The notes: generated by a model from the letters alone, not told the origin. Counted from the first letter of the stretch, positions 9,337 through 17,485 are shown. The stretch is 64,000 nt of DNA from CAVSRC01 sp963798195 (GCA_963798195.1 CAWCSF010000005.1:1-64000), one strand, 5' to 3'. Program-made: numbers and translations.

Positions 9337-10386
9337 TCAGGACTTCCTCAAGTCCTCGGCCGCCTTTTCGCCGGCGGCGTTTGCTACGCGGCCAACCTTG
9401 TCGCCGATGTCGTGAACGGTCTTGTCGACGGCATCGGCGGTCAGGCCCTCACGCTTGGCGGCCTCGCGAACCTCATCGACGGTATCGCCGACCACGTGCT
9501 TGGCGCGCTCATATTGCTCTGATGCGGCGTCCGCGACTTCGCTCTTAATCTCGTCGGCCGTCTCGCCCATGTACTGGTCCTCAAGTCGCGTCCGCGGCAG
9601 AAGGACGGCCAACGCGGCGCCGGCGGCAAGCCCTGCGGCAGCAAGCATCAGCGGCTGTTCACGCGCCATGCGGCTGACGAACGCTGTGAAATCCGAGGCA
9701 AGCTGCGAGGCCTCTTCCGCGACGTACCCGCCGCCGCTGGCCAGGCTATCGGCGACACCGTGCGCCATGTCAGCGGCCGCGCCGGCGGCATCGCTTGCCA
9801 TGTGCGCAGCGGAGGATCCGACTTTGCCTGCCGCGTCTCCGATCTGATGGCCGGCATCGGACGCCATATCCTGCGCGGCCGCGACACCGTCGCGAAGGTG
9901 ATCGGCAACGGAATGCCCGGCTGACGCAGCGTAATCCTCGGCAGCGCCGACGGCACCCGCGGCCGCGGCTCCCGCTCGCTGGGCGGAATGCTTGACCGCC
10001 GATCCAGCGGCGTGAACACCTGCCGAGGCCGATTCACCGATGCCGCCGGTGTGCCTGTCCGGAGCAAATGTCGACCGGCCATACGCCTGCCCGGCGGGGT
10101 AGCCCGCGCCTGGGGCGGTCGTATCCTTCCGCCCCTTGCCGGTCATGAACATGGCGGCGCCAACACCCACGAGCAGCGTCGGGATCGGATTTTCCGCCGC
10201 GGCATTGCCGAGGCTCTTGAGGAACCGTGTGCCGCCCGTCCGGGAGTAGGACAAGAGCTCGTCGACGACGCGCCCCGCCGTCAGATTGTCGGCAAGCTCG
10301 TCCAGCGTCGAGGACAGCCGCTGCCGGGTCTCGGCCGCGCGGCGCTCGTAATCGCGCGGGGAGGCATGGTCGGTAACGGTTGTCAT
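9337..10386 (-). CDS. DUF3618 membrane protein with long Ala/Gly-rich helical region
   Basis: Protein of 349 residues. The N-terminus (RAAETRQRLSSTLDELADNL) is the DUF3618 signature: an amphipathic helix followed by a hydrophobic segment near residues 68-82. A long low-complexity region (about 100-230) is rich in Ala, Gly, Asp and His with repeating SVADHL/SDAGHQIGDAA-like units. It resembles LEA-type or apolipoprotein-like helical proteins. A second membrane segment (LAAAGLAAGAALAVLLP, about residues 243-262) and a charged helical tail follow. The start ATG overlaps the stop of the holin-like gene (ATGA), so this is the third gene of a minus-strand operon. A role in envelope stress is inferred from this architecture and its neighbours. 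Confidence 0.78.
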   Translation of the reverse strand: MTTVTDHASPRDYERRAAETRQRLSSTLDELADNLTAGRVVDELLSYSRTGGTRFLKSLGNAAAENPIPTLLVGVGAAMFMTGKGRKDTTAPGAGYPAGQAYGRSTFAPDRHTGGIGESASAGVHAAGSAVKHSAQRAGAAAAGAVGAAEDYAASAGHSVADHLRDGVAAAQDMASDAGHQIGDAAGKVGSSAAHMASDAAGAAADMAHGVADSLASGGGYVAEEASQLASDFTAFVSRMAREQPLMLAAAGLAAGAALAVLLPRTRLEDQYMGETADEIKSEVADAASEQYERAKHVVGDTVDEVREAAKREGLTADAVDKTVHDIGDKVGRVANAAGEKAAEDLRKS

Positions 10387-10778
10387 GTCAGGTGCTCCTT
10401 GACGGTGGTGAAGTCAGCGCCGAGCTGATCGAGAGTTTTTTGGGGGACGAGCGTGGTGCCGCGCAGAATGCCGATACCGCGCATCACGACGACAATGCCG
10501 ATGACGCCGACGACAAGACCGACGAGCAGAAGACCCCATTGCTCCGGCAGGCCGGCGACCGCAAGCCACGCCACAACCGCCTGGAGCAAGAGGAAGAGCG
10601 CCGCGATTCCCGCGACCGCTCCCATCACGAGCAGTGTCGCCGCCGTCGCAACATTTGAGATCTTCTGGTTGAACTCTGCGCGAACCAGCCGGATTTCCGT
10701 CTGGAAAAGTTGGGTCATCTCATCGATGACATCAGTCACCAGATGAAGAATCGACCGCCGATCCTGAGACTGTCGCAT
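10383..10778 (-). CDS. phage holin superfamily III protein (YqjE-like)
   Basis: Protein of 131 residues of the putative holin-superfamily-III type (PF07332-like). A basic N-terminal helix (LVTDVIDEMTQLFQTEIRLV) is followed by two adjacent membrane segments (about residues 48-75 and 80-105). No endolysin or phage gene is near, so this is the chromosomal envelope form, as in Escherichia coli YqjE, which sits with the membrane protein YqjD. The ATG at 10778 lies four bases after the upstream gene's stop. Its 3' end overlaps the DUF3618 start, giving a tight three-gene operon. The biochemical role is unknown. Confidence 0.8.
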   Translation of the reverse strand: MRQSQDRRSILHLVTDVIDEMTQLFQTEIRLVRAEFNQKISNVATAATLLVMGAVAGIAALFLLLQAVVAWLAVAGLPEQWGLLLVGLVVGVIGIVVVMRGIGILRGTTLVPQKTLDQLGADFTTVKEHLT

Positions 10779-10782
10779 GGGC

Positions 10783-11385
10783 TCAACTCCGCCCGATCGG
10801 CCGATTGCGGGTCGGCGCGGCGGCAGTCGTGGAAGGCGCATGGCTCTTCAGCAGCCGCGATACCGCAAAGCCGGCGACGGCGGCCCCGGCAAAGAAGGTC
10901 CAAGGCTGCCTGTGCGCGACATCGACTGCCTTGTGCATCAGGTCCTGAACGCTGCGCTCGCGGATGTCGTCAGAGAAACTGTCGAGCCCGCGCGCCGCGC
11001 TACGGAAACGGCCGGCAACCTGGGGCGACTGTCCTTCGAGTTCCCGGGCCGCGACCGTGATCGCCTTGGCCACGGCGTGCAGGGCATCAGCACCGCGCAC
11101 CTTCTGTTGTGCCGCGGTATCGCTGAGCTCATCGCCGATGTGTGAAGCGATGTCAGACGCCTGAGCCGTCGCGGCGCTGAGCACGGATTTCGCGGCGTGA
11201 CCGGCGATATCGCCGAAGTCACTCGTTACGTCCGAAATCGCTTCCTTGCTTTCGCCCAGAGGACCCTTGTCGCTACCAGGCTTCCGATCGCTGGCGGAAC
11301 GAAGCCCGCTTTCGGATGAGCGGAATGTGCGGTCGTCTCTCGAGCCGGACGATTGTGTGCGCGGATCGCTCGTCGGATTTGCCAT
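10783..11385 (-). CDS. hypothetical stress-type protein, first gene of the DUF3618 operon
   Basis: Protein of 200 residues. The first 60 are hydrophilic, low-complexity and disordered-looking (Ser, Asp and Arg rich). Residues 65-150 form Ala-rich helices, and a short hydrophobic segment (WTFFAGAAVAGFAVSRLL) near residues 168-186 is probably membrane-associated. The Q-PW-FFAGAA-AGF-V-RLLK pattern recurs in DUF883/YqjD-like membrane proteins and in proteins called nutrient-deprivation-induced in rhizobia; I use this as a family hint only. It leads an operon with the holin-like and DUF3618 genes. A weak general-stress promoter match lies upstream at 11424-11449. The start at 11385 was chosen because upstream sequence reads as leader. 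Confidence 0.65.
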   Translation of the reverse strand: MANPTSDPRTQSSGSRDDRTFRSSESGLRSASDRKPGSDKGPLGESKEAISDVTSDFGDIAGHAAKSVLSAATAQASDIASHIGDELSDTAAQQKVRGADALHAVAKAITVAARELEGQSPQVAGRFRSAARGLDSFSDDIRERSVQDLMHKAVDVAHRQPWTFFAGAAVAGFAVSRLLKSHAPSTTAAAPTRNRPIGRS

Positions 11386-11423
11386 GGAAGGACCTTTTCT
11401 TTTTTCGCCACCGGTCCTCGTCT

Positions 11424-11449
11424 CAATGCGCACTGCCACTGTCAGTTCC
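11424..11449 (-). promoter_or_regulatory. weak EcfG-type (general stress sigma) promoter match
   Basis: On the minus strand GGAAC occurs at 11449-11445. After 16 bases it is followed by CATTG, against the alphaproteobacterial EcfG consensus GGAAC-N16/17-CGTT (one mismatch). This would start transcription about 30 bases before the ATG at 11385. The operon it precedes has a stress-protein look, but a single near-match is weak evidence. Confidence 0.28.
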
Positions 11450-11596
11450 GCCAAGGGAGGCGTGGCCAGGAATAATTATTTCGTCGGCAAAAAAGGGAAC
11501 CGAACGCACATTGCAAAATCGCCGATGGCGGATGGTGGGAACCTGGATCGCGGACGAAACCGAACGACGCCGACCGCACCGGCTTTGATGACGGCG

Positions 11597-12847
11597 TCAG
11601 CGGGGCGCGCCGTCGTCTTCCTCGCGGCCGGTGATCAGTCGCGCCCCTGTCTGATAGGTCAGGTAGCGCCACAGCCACTGGGTCGCGACCAGCACCCGCT
11701 TGTCGAAACCGGCCAGCAGGTAAATGTGGACGATCGCCCACATGAGCCAGCCGATGCGGCCCTTGAGGCGCCACGAACCGAAATCGAACACCGCCGCATC
11801 GCGGCCGATTACTGCCGTGTTGCCGCGATTGTGGAAGCGGAACGGCGGCATCGGTGTGCCCTCGAGGATGTTCGCGCGCAGCGCCTTGCCGAGATAGGCG
11901 CCTTGCTGATTGGCGACCTGCGCGAGTGCCGGCAATGGCTGGCCGGTTTCATCCAGCGCCAGCGCCGTGTCGCCGACGACAGAGATGCCCGGCATGCCGG
12001 GAATGGAGAGGTCCGGCCCGACGGCGATGCGCCCCGCCTTGTCGGCATCGATGCCGAGCCAGGCAGCCGCCGGCGATGCACGCACGCCGGCGCCCCATAC
12101 GATGCAGCCTGCACGAACAACCTCGCCGGCCATGGTCACGCGTCCAGACTCGATTTTCTCCACGGCGGTATTGGTTCTGACCGTCACGCCGAGCCCGGCG
12201 AGCGCCTTCATGGCATAGGTCGAAAGGGCATCGGGAAAGGTGCTGAGCAGGCGCGGACCGGCTTCGACAAGAAGGATGCGGGCCTTGGTCGGATCGATGT
12301 TACGGAAATCGCGCCGCAGCGAATACCGGGCAAGCTCCGCGATCGAGCCGGCCATCTCCACGCCGGTCGGTCCGCCGCCGACGACGATCGTGGTGAGCAG
12401 GGCCTCCTGCTCTCGCGGGTCGGTGCAGGCTTCCGCGTGCTCGAAGGCACGCAACAGTCGCGCCCGGATCAGCCGCGCATCCTCTATCGAACGCGGTCCC
12501 GGCGCCGCGGCCGCCCAATCGTCGTGACCGAAATAGCTGTAGGCCGAGCCGGCAGCGATCACCAGCCGGTCGAAGCCGAGCGTACTCCCATCGGCGAGCC
12601 GCACCTGTCGGTCCTCGGGATCGATACCGGTCACTTCGCCGAGCAGCACCTGGATGTTGTTCCAGCGGGCCAGCATCCGGCGGATCGGCTGGGCGATATC
12701 AGCGGGCGACAGGGCGGCAGTCGCCACCTGATAGAGCAGCGGCACAAAGAGGTGATAGTTGTTGCGGTCGATGACGGTGACGTCGATCGCAGCGCCGCCG
12801 AGCGCGCGGGCGCAGGGCAGACCGCCGAAGCCGGCGCCGACGATCAC
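11597..12847 (-). CDS. ndh: type II NADH dehydrogenase; N-terminus disrupted by an apparent extra base
   Basis: Single-subunit, non-proton-pumping NADH:quinone oxidoreductase, about 416 residues as read. The FAD Rossmann motif VGAGFGG is at the N-terminus. The quinone/FAD segment NYHLFVPLLYQVATAALSP and the NADH Rossmann motif VVGGGPTGVEMAG follow. The C-terminal VIGDAA/WLMWAIVHIYLLAGF helix anchors the enzyme to the inner membrane. As written the frame can only begin at a GTG at 12847. An ATG at 12875 with GGAGA upstream reads in the wrong frame. Deleting one base of the four-G run at 12866-12869 joins it to give MTPTRRPHVVIVGAGFGG, a textbook ndh start. I therefore suspect an extra base rather than a shortened protein. 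It lies alone on the minus strand. Confidence 0.88.
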   Translation of the reverse strand: MIVGAGFGGLPCARALGGAAIDVTVIDRNNYHLFVPLLYQVATAALSPADIAQPIRRMLARWNNIQVLLGEVTGIDPEDRQVRLADGSTLGFDRLVIAAGSAYSYFGHDDWAAAAPGPRSIEDARLIRARLLRAFEHAEACTDPREQEALLTTIVVGGGPTGVEMAGSIAELARYSLRRDFRNIDPTKARILLVEAGPRLLSTFPDALSTYAMKALAGLGVTVRTNTAVEKIESGRVTMAGEVVRAGCIVWGAGVRASPAAAWLGIDADKAGRIAVGPDLSIPGMPGISVVGDTALALDETGQPLPALAQVANQQGAYLGKALRANILEGTPMPPFRFHNRGNTAVIGRDAAVFDFGSWRLKGRIGWLMWAIVHIYLLAGFDKRVLVATQWLWRYLTYQTGARLITGREEDDGAPR

Positions 12848-12957
12848 AACATGGGGTCTGCGGGTGGGGAGTCATCTTGCGCGTGATCTCCGTTCTGCGC
12901 GGGCAGCCTATGCCAGCGCGAGCAGGCGCGGAAGGATTCGCCCGGTCTCGAAGGCCC

Positions 12958-13938
12958 TCAGCTTCTGGCGAGATCGACGATGCCGGCCGCGCCTTCCTCC
13001 GTGCCGAAAGCGAGCAGATTGCCGCGCGCGTTCCACGCCAGCGCCGACACGGGTCCATCGCCCGGACGCCGGAGCAACGCCTCCTCGGCATCGCCAAAGC
13101 GCACGGCGAGGATCATGCCGTCGCGGTAGCCGACCGCCACGACCTCGTCCTTCGGATGGCAGGCAACGCGCGTCACCGGCGCCTCGCGCGCGCCAAGCTG
13201 CAACGGCTGCCGGCCCATCGGCCCGTCCTTGTGATGGAACGGCCACAGGATGGCGGCATTGGCGCCGGACGATGCGAGGTAGCGACCCCTGGCAGACCAT
13301 GACAGCGACCGCGGCTTCGCCGGGTAGCCAGTCATGCGCATGTCCTTGCCATCATCGAGCCGCCAGCCATGCAGCGCATTCTCCTGCATGGCGGTGACGA
13401 CGTTGCGACCGTCGGGCGAAAATGTGATGCCGATATGCGCGCCCTTCCAGTCGAGCGAGACAGGCTCGGCCTGCGTGCCGACCCACCACAGCGTCACGCC
13501 GTCGTAGCGCGCGACGGCAAGGCGCAGGCCTTTCGGCGCGAAGGCGACGCCGCCAACCGCGCGGGAATGCTCGAAGCTGCGTTCGCGACCGTCGGCGAGT
13601 TTGGTGAACGCCACGCGGCCCGACGCGAACGCCACCGCGCCGCCCGGGCCTGCTGCGACGTGATCGATCCACTTGCGCGGACGCGCGGCGATCTCGGTCA
13701 CCGCGCCCGCCGCATCGGTGGCGGCAACGCGGCCATCGTCGCCGCCGGTGATCAGGCTCTTGCCGTCGAGCGAAACCGTGGCGGCCAGGATGGCGCCGTC
13801 ATGGACCTTCGTTTCCTCGGCCGCGACGCCGCTGACCCGGCGCACCGTGCCATCGCCGAGCGCGAAGACAGCGGTCCCGCCGAGAAACGCCGTTTCGACA
13901 ACGAAAGCGCCGAAGGGAAAATCCTGGATGGTCGGCAT
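12958..13938 (-). CDS. WD40-repeat protein (CobW-associated type)
   Basis: Protein of 326 residues made of beta-propeller repeats (for example DGAILAATVSLDGKSLITGGDDG and ITFSPDGRNVVTAMQENALHGW blocks). No signal peptide or catalytic motif is seen, so it is probably a cytoplasmic scaffold. WD40 genes of this kind commonly neighbour COG0523 metal-GTPase genes in Rhizobiales. The His-rich COG0523 GTPase lies 1.6 kb away on the same strand, separated here by a LysR gene and a plus-strand small gene. A zinc-related role is inference. The ATG at 13938 has GGAG five bases upstream. Confidence 0.8.
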   Translation of the reverse strand: MPTIQDFPFGAFVVETAFLGGTAVFALGDGTVRRVSGVAAEETKVHDGAILAATVSLDGKSLITGGDDGRVAATDAAGAVTEIAARPRKWIDHVAAGPGGAVAFASGRVAFTKLADGRERSFEHSRAVGGVAFAPKGLRLAVARYDGVTLWWVGTQAEPVSLDWKGAHIGITFSPDGRNVVTAMQENALHGWRLDDGKDMRMTGYPAKPRSLSWSARGRYLASSGANAAILWPFHHKDGPMGRQPLQLGAREAPVTRVACHPKDEVVAVGYRDGMILAVRFGDAEEALLRRPGDGPVSALAWNARGNLLAFGTEEGAAGIVDLARS

Positions 13939-14027
13939 GCTGCTCCGCTTTGTCAGGTGAGGTTGGTGGATGGCGGGGCCGTTCGGTGGCCGCACATTCT
14001 TCGGCCGGGCCGAAAAGGGCAACCATG

Positions 14028-14058
14028 AATCGACCGGTAATCAATTCGCCGGTCGATT
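14028..14058. promoter_or_regulatory. 10-bp perfect inverted repeat, candidate operator
   Basis: AATCGACCGG at 14028-14037 and CCGGTCGATT at 14049-14058 form a perfect inverted repeat with an 11-base AT-rich spacer. Centre-to-centre spacing is about two helical turns, as expected for a dimeric regulator. It sits in the gap between the divergent WD40 gene (start 13938) and the small exported protein gene (start 14111). No T tract follows, which argues against a terminator. The regulator is unknown. Confidence 0.45.
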
Positions 14059-14110
14059 GCCATCTCAGCCCGGTCGCCGGAGACACCGGCGTAACCGAAG
14101 GAAGCCTGTC

Positions 14111-14449
14111 ATGTCTACCACTCCCAAGACCAGTGCACCCCGCCGCAACGCGATGCTCGGCGCCGGAATCGTGGCCCTCTCGATTCTCGCCGCGCCGCTG
14201 TCCGCTTTGGCGGACGATCACTACGCCGGCTATGCGTGGGAAGCCGAAATGGCCCGGATCCAGAACGGCGTTCAGCCGCCGAAATACGTGCCGGGCACGC
14301 ACGCCTACGTGCCACCGCCCTCCGATCCGGACGCTCCCTATGCAGGCCAGATCTGGGAGGCCGAAATGGCGCGCGTCCAGCACGGCATCCAGCCCCCGCC
14401 AAACCGGGCGAGCACCCTGCCCTACGTCCCACCGGCGGATCCGGAATAA
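14111..14449 (+). CDS. small exported protein with two tandem repeats
   Basis: Protein of 112 residues that I do not recognise. A signal peptide spans residues 1-34 (hydrophobic core LGAGIVALSILAAPLSALA). The mature part is two copies of one unit, at residues 38-57 and 77-96. Each reads YAG--WEAEMAR-Q-G-QPP and is followed by a YVPP--DP tail. The second copy keeps 15 of 20 positions by eye. The product is therefore a periplasmic or surface peptide-repeat protein, possibly binding through the Trp/Glu helix. The start has AAGGA nine bases upstream. The candidate operator at 14028-14058 lies 50 bases upstream of the start. It is convergent with the LysR gene. Function unknown. Confidence 0.72.
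   Translation: MSTTPKTSAPRRNAMLGAGIVALSILAAPLSALADDHYAGYAWEAEMARIQNGVQPPKYVPGTHAYVPPPSDPDAPYAGQIWEAEMARVQHGIQPPPNRASTLPYVPPADPE
14222..14398 (+). repeat. intragenic duplication encoding the WEAEMAR repeat
   Basis: Two coding copies (14222-14281 and 14339-14398, 117 bases apart in register) encode the same 20-residue motif in the small exported protein. The nucleotide copies have diverged at synonymous positions, so the duplication is old and the protein sequence is under selection. Confidence 0.65.
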
Positions 14450-14498
14450 AGCAGTCAATTCGAGGAAGGGGAGGTGACTCCCCTTCCCCGAAAGACAT

Positions 14499-15458
14499 TC
14501 AGCAGGCGGCCGCGAGCTTGGCTCCGCCGGCCGCCTCCACCGCCGGGGTTGGCATGCCGTCGGCGCCGAGATTCTTCTGCATGAAATCGATGAATGCACT
14601 CACGACAGGCGGCCGCTGCCGGGTGCTGGAATGGTACAGATAGAATCCTGGGAGGACCGGAGCCCAGTCGTCGAGAATCGTGACCAGCCGTCCGTCCCCG
14701 GAAAACTTCCCGGCGACCTGCTGCGGCAGTTGCACGATGCCCACGCCGTCGAGGGCGGCATGGACCGCGAGGATCATGTCGTTGACGATCAGTGGCCCGG
14801 ATGTAGCAACCTCGACCCGCTCGCCGTCGCGCTCGTAGATTGCCCGATGGAGCGAACCGTCCCACGGCACACGAAAGCGAATGGTCTTCAGCCCGGCGAT
14901 GTCGTTCGGGTGGGCCGCACCGCCCGATCGTTCCAGATAGGCCGCCGACGCCACCGTAACGAGGCGGAACTGATCGGTCAGACGGATCGCGACCATGTCC
15001 ATCTCGATTTGCGTGCCGACATGAATGCCAGCGTCGAACCGGCCGCTGACGATCTCTGTATTCGAATCGTCCACGACGACCTCGAGGCTGATATCCGGAT
15101 GCTGCTGGATAAAGCGGCCGACGAGCGGCCCGAGCATCATCATGGCGGGCATGCGCGCGACCTTGAGCCGCAGCGTCCCGATCGGGGACTCGCGGAAGGT
15201 GCTGACTGTCTGCACTGCGACGTCGACGCTGGCCAGCGCCGGCTGCAGGCTGGCCAGCAAACGCTCGCCGGCCTCGGTGACCGACACACTGCGCGTCGTG
15301 CGGTTGAGCAGCCGCACGCCGATGTTGGTTTCGAGGCTTTTGATGGCCTGACTGACAGTCGCCGCCGAGACGCCAAGATCGGCAGCCGCCTTGCTGAAGC
15401 TCAGCAGGCGGGCGACGGCCTCGAACGTGGTCAGTTCCGCAAATTCATGTGCGCGCAC
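14499..15458 (-). CDS. LysR family transcriptional regulator
   Basis: Protein of 319 residues. The N-terminal winged helix-turn-helix reads FSKAAADLGVSAATVSQAIKSLE (residues about 20-42), continuing RLLNRTTRSVSVTEAGERLL. A LysR substrate-binding domain fills residues 95-300. The CrgA/aaeR-like order (SPIGTLRLKV, FIQQHPDISLEVVVDD) suggests the PA2220/CrgA-type subgroup that answers to aromatic or small organic effectors. The start is taken as GTG at 15458, just before the conserved AHEFAELTTFEAV helix; a longer frame to 15644 has no family support. The target gene is not evident. It lies between the small repeat protein and the COG0523 GTPase. Confidence 0.87.
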   Translation of the reverse strand: MRAHEFAELTTFEAVARLLSFSKAAADLGVSAATVSQAIKSLETNIGVRLLNRTTRSVSVTEAGERLLASLQPALASVDVAVQTVSTFRESPIGTLRLKVARMPAMMMLGPLVGRFIQQHPDISLEVVVDDSNTEIVSGRFDAGIHVGTQIEMDMVAIRLTDQFRLVTVASAAYLERSGGAAHPNDIAGLKTIRFRVPWDGSLHRAIYERDGERVEVATSGPLIVNDMILAVHAALDGVGIVQLPQQVAGKFSGDGRLVTILDDWAPVLPGFYLYHSSTRQRPPVVSAFIDFMQKNLGADGMPTPAVEAAGGAKLAAAC

Positions 15459-15552
15459 GATCCCGCCCGCCTTGATTCCGTCTGCACGAGATAGGCAGCC
15501 GTCAGCGCCCTTCAAGGCACCCCGGAGTAACCACGGAAGGGGGCGGCCGCCC

Positions 15553-16587
15553 TTACGCCATGCAGGCTTCGAAGCCGGCGCGGAGCGCCGCTTCGTCGAG
15601 CTTGCGGCCGATGAAGACCAGCCGGCTCTCTCGCTTCTCGGCATCCTTCCAGGCGCGCTGGTGGTTGCCCTCGATGATCATATGGACGCCCTGGACGACG
15701 TAACGCTCCGGATCGTCCTTGAACGACAGGATGCCCTTCAGCCGCAGGATGTCCGGCCCCTGCTCCTGCGTGGTGCGCTCGATCCACGGGAAGAAGACGC
15801 GGGGGTCGAGGGTGCCGCCGCGCAGCGAGACGCTGTTCACGCCGGATGCCTCGATGTCGTGGTGGTGATGGTGATGCTCGTGATCGTGGTCATGGTCGTG
15901 GTCATGGTCATGATGATCGTGGTCATGGTCATGATCGTGGCCGTCGAGGAATTCGGGATCGAGCGTCAGGATGCGATCCAGATCGAAAGCGCCGCGATCG
16001 AGCACGCGGTCGAGCGGGATGGCACAGCGCTCCGTGCGATGGATGATCGCGTGCGGGTTCATGGCGCGGATGCTGCGCTCAACCGCGGCAAGCTGCTCCG
16101 GCGTCACCAGATCGGTCTTGTTGAGCAGGATGACATCGGCAAAGCCGATCTGCTCCTGCGCCTCGATGCTGTCGGCGAGACTCTCGGTCAGGTGCTTGGC
16201 ATCGGCGATCGTGACCACCGCATCGAGCTTGGCCTTTGCCTTCACGTCGTCGTCCATGAAGAAGGTCTGGGCGACCGGAGCCGGGTCCGCGAGGCCAGTG
16301 GTCTCCACCAGTATGCCGTCGAAGCCGCCGGGCCGCTTCATCAGCCCCTCGACCACCCGGATGAGGTCGCCGCGCACGGTGCAGCAGATGCATCCGTTGT
16401 TCATCTCGAACACCTCCTCATCGCTTTCGACGATGAGGTCGTTGTCGATGCCGATCTCGCCGAACTCGTTGACGATGACCGCGTACTTCTTGCCGTGGTT
16501 CTCGCTCAGGATGCGGTTGAGAAGGGTCGTCTTGCCGGCACCGAGGTAGCCGGTGAGGACCGTGACGGGAATCTGGGTTTCGGGCAT
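15553..16587 (-). CDS. COG0523 (CobW/ZNG1-type) metal-chaperone GTPase with His-rich linker
   Basis: G3E GTPase of 344 residues. Walker A is GYLGAGKT (residues 13-20), the metal-binding CxCC motif is GCICC (65-69) and the guanine motif is NKTD (156-159). The C-terminal CobW domain starts near residue 245. Between them lies a His/Asp-rich linker (217-243) that is almost pure HD and H repeats, as in zinc-handling members. The family delivers metal to client enzymes at the cost of GTP. With this linker, zinc is the likeliest metal, though cobalt cannot be excluded. No obvious Zur palindrome is seen upstream. GGAGA lies eight bases before the ATG at 16587; a GTG at 16602 is less likely. Confidence 0.92.
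   Translation of the reverse strand: MPETQIPVTVLTGYLGAGKTTLLNRILSENHGKKYAVIVNEFGEIGIDNDLIVESDEEVFEMNNGCICCTVRGDLIRVVEGLMKRPGGFDGILVETTGLADPAPVAQTFFMDDDVKAKAKLDAVVTIADAKHLTESLADSIEAQEQIGFADVILLNKTDLVTPEQLAAVERSIRAMNPHAIIHRTERCAIPLDRVLDRGAFDLDRILTLDPEFLDGHDHDHDHDHHDHDHDHDHDHEHHHHHHDIEASGVNSVSLRGGTLDPRVFFPWIERTTQEQGPDILRLKGILSFKDDPERYVVQGVHMIIEGNHQRAWKDAEKRESRLVFIGRKLDEAALRAGFEACMA
15859..15939 (-). repeat. low-complexity His/Asp codon repeat in the COG0523 gene
   Basis: About 80 bases of imperfect CAT/CAC-GAC codon repetition encode the His-rich linker. The tract is slippage-prone, so its length probably varies between strains. It stays in frame here and is not a CRISPR array. Confidence 0.8.
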
Positions 16588-16819
16588 GGCTGGAATCTCC
16601 ACGGCGGTTCAAGGCCGCCGGCAAAGGGGGATCGGCGGCTGATATAGGCGATGACCGGCGGGAATGCACCTGCCGGTTGGAATTCGTTGCTATCCGTTTT
16701 CCCTACGCGCCGGTTAAGCGATGACCGGGTTTTTCGGAGGTGCGATTAAGAAGGTGGGACCGCACCGCGAACGAAGCGCGTCCCAAACGACGACGAGCCG
16801 ACTTCGTTAGCCAGCGCCG

Positions 16820-17350
16820 CTACGCCAGCGGCGGCTCCTTGAGCAGATCCTCCAGATCCAGCCACTCGGTCTTCATTGCCAATGAACCATCCGGGTTCAT
16901 CGGCCACTGATCGCGCGGACGATCCCAGTAGAGCTCGACGCCGTTCTGGTCGGGGTCGCGAAGGTACAGCGCTTCGCTGACGCCATGGTCGCTGGCGCCA
17001 TCGAGCGGAACGCCTGCCTTGATCAGGCGGCGGAGCGCATCGGCCAGAGCCGCCCGGGTCGGGTAAAGGATTGCCGAGTGATAGAGCCCGGTTGTGCCCC
17101 GCGGGGGCGGCGAACCGCCTTTGCTCTCCCAGGTGTTGATGCCGAAGTGGTGGTGATAGCCGCCGGCCGAAAAGAACGCCGCCTGGGTGCCGTAGCGCGC
17201 CATGAGCTGGAAGCCGAGCACGCCGCAATAGAAGGCCAGCGAGCGCTCGATGTCAGCGACCTTGAGATGGACGTGGCCGATCCGCACGCCGGAATCGATC
17301 GGCTTCACATCACTGACAACGGGCTTTTCGGCAAGGTTTGTGTCGGACAT
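16820..17350 (-). CDS. VOC superfamily (glyoxalase/extradiol dioxygenase-like) protein
   Basis: Protein of 176 residues with the beta-alpha-beta-beta-beta vicinal-oxygen-chelate fold. It begins IGHVHLKVADIERSLAFYCGVLGF, with candidate metal ligands in HVHL, YHHHFGINTW and GVELYWD. The length and the H-H-E order fit CatE/YfiE-like catechol-2,3-dioxygenase-family members, many of which are uncharacterised. AGGAGGGA lies eight bases before the ATG at 17350. The gene is divergent from the alpha/beta hydrolase-TetR pair. A second promoter-like pair (-35 TTGATA at 17535-17530, -10 GCTAAT at 17512-17507, minus strand) would place it under the same palindrome. It may process a substrate related to the hydrolase. 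Confidence 0.82.
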   Translation of the reverse strand: MSDTNLAEKPVVSDVKPIDSGVRIGHVHLKVADIERSLAFYCGVLGFQLMARYGTQAAFFSAGGYHHHFGINTWESKGGSPPPRGTTGLYHSAILYPTRAALADALRRLIKAGVPLDGASDHGVSEALYLRDPDQNGVELYWDRPRDQWPMNPDGSLAMKTEWLDLEDLLKEPPLA

Positions 17351-17485
17351 CGGTCCCTCCTGAACAGGATGCTGAATATAGGTGGCTTCCACGCCAGCGC
17401 CATTGCCGGCGTGGAAGATCAGGGCGGCGTTTGCCGCTGAGCTCCCGGTACCGCCGTGCGCTCGAGTGGTGCGCCCGTCGCCCGC

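Noticed and set aside
10383..10778. Prophage remnant indicated by the holin-family protein
   Set aside because: No lysin, integrase, capsid or attachment site is nearby; it is the chromosomal YqjE-like form.
15859..15939. CRISPR-like repetition
   Set aside because: It is in-frame His/Asp coding low complexity within the GTPase, without equal spacers.
16648..16728. GCGATGACCGG occurring twice 70 bases apart upstream of the COG0523 gene
   Set aside because: Eleven-base direct repeats without palindromic structure in a GC-rich gap are weak evidence; not reported as a regulatory site.
16721..16810. 29-codon plus-strand frame (MTGFFGGAIKKV start)
   Set aside because: No Shine-Dalgarno and no family support; could be real but cannot be defended from sequence.
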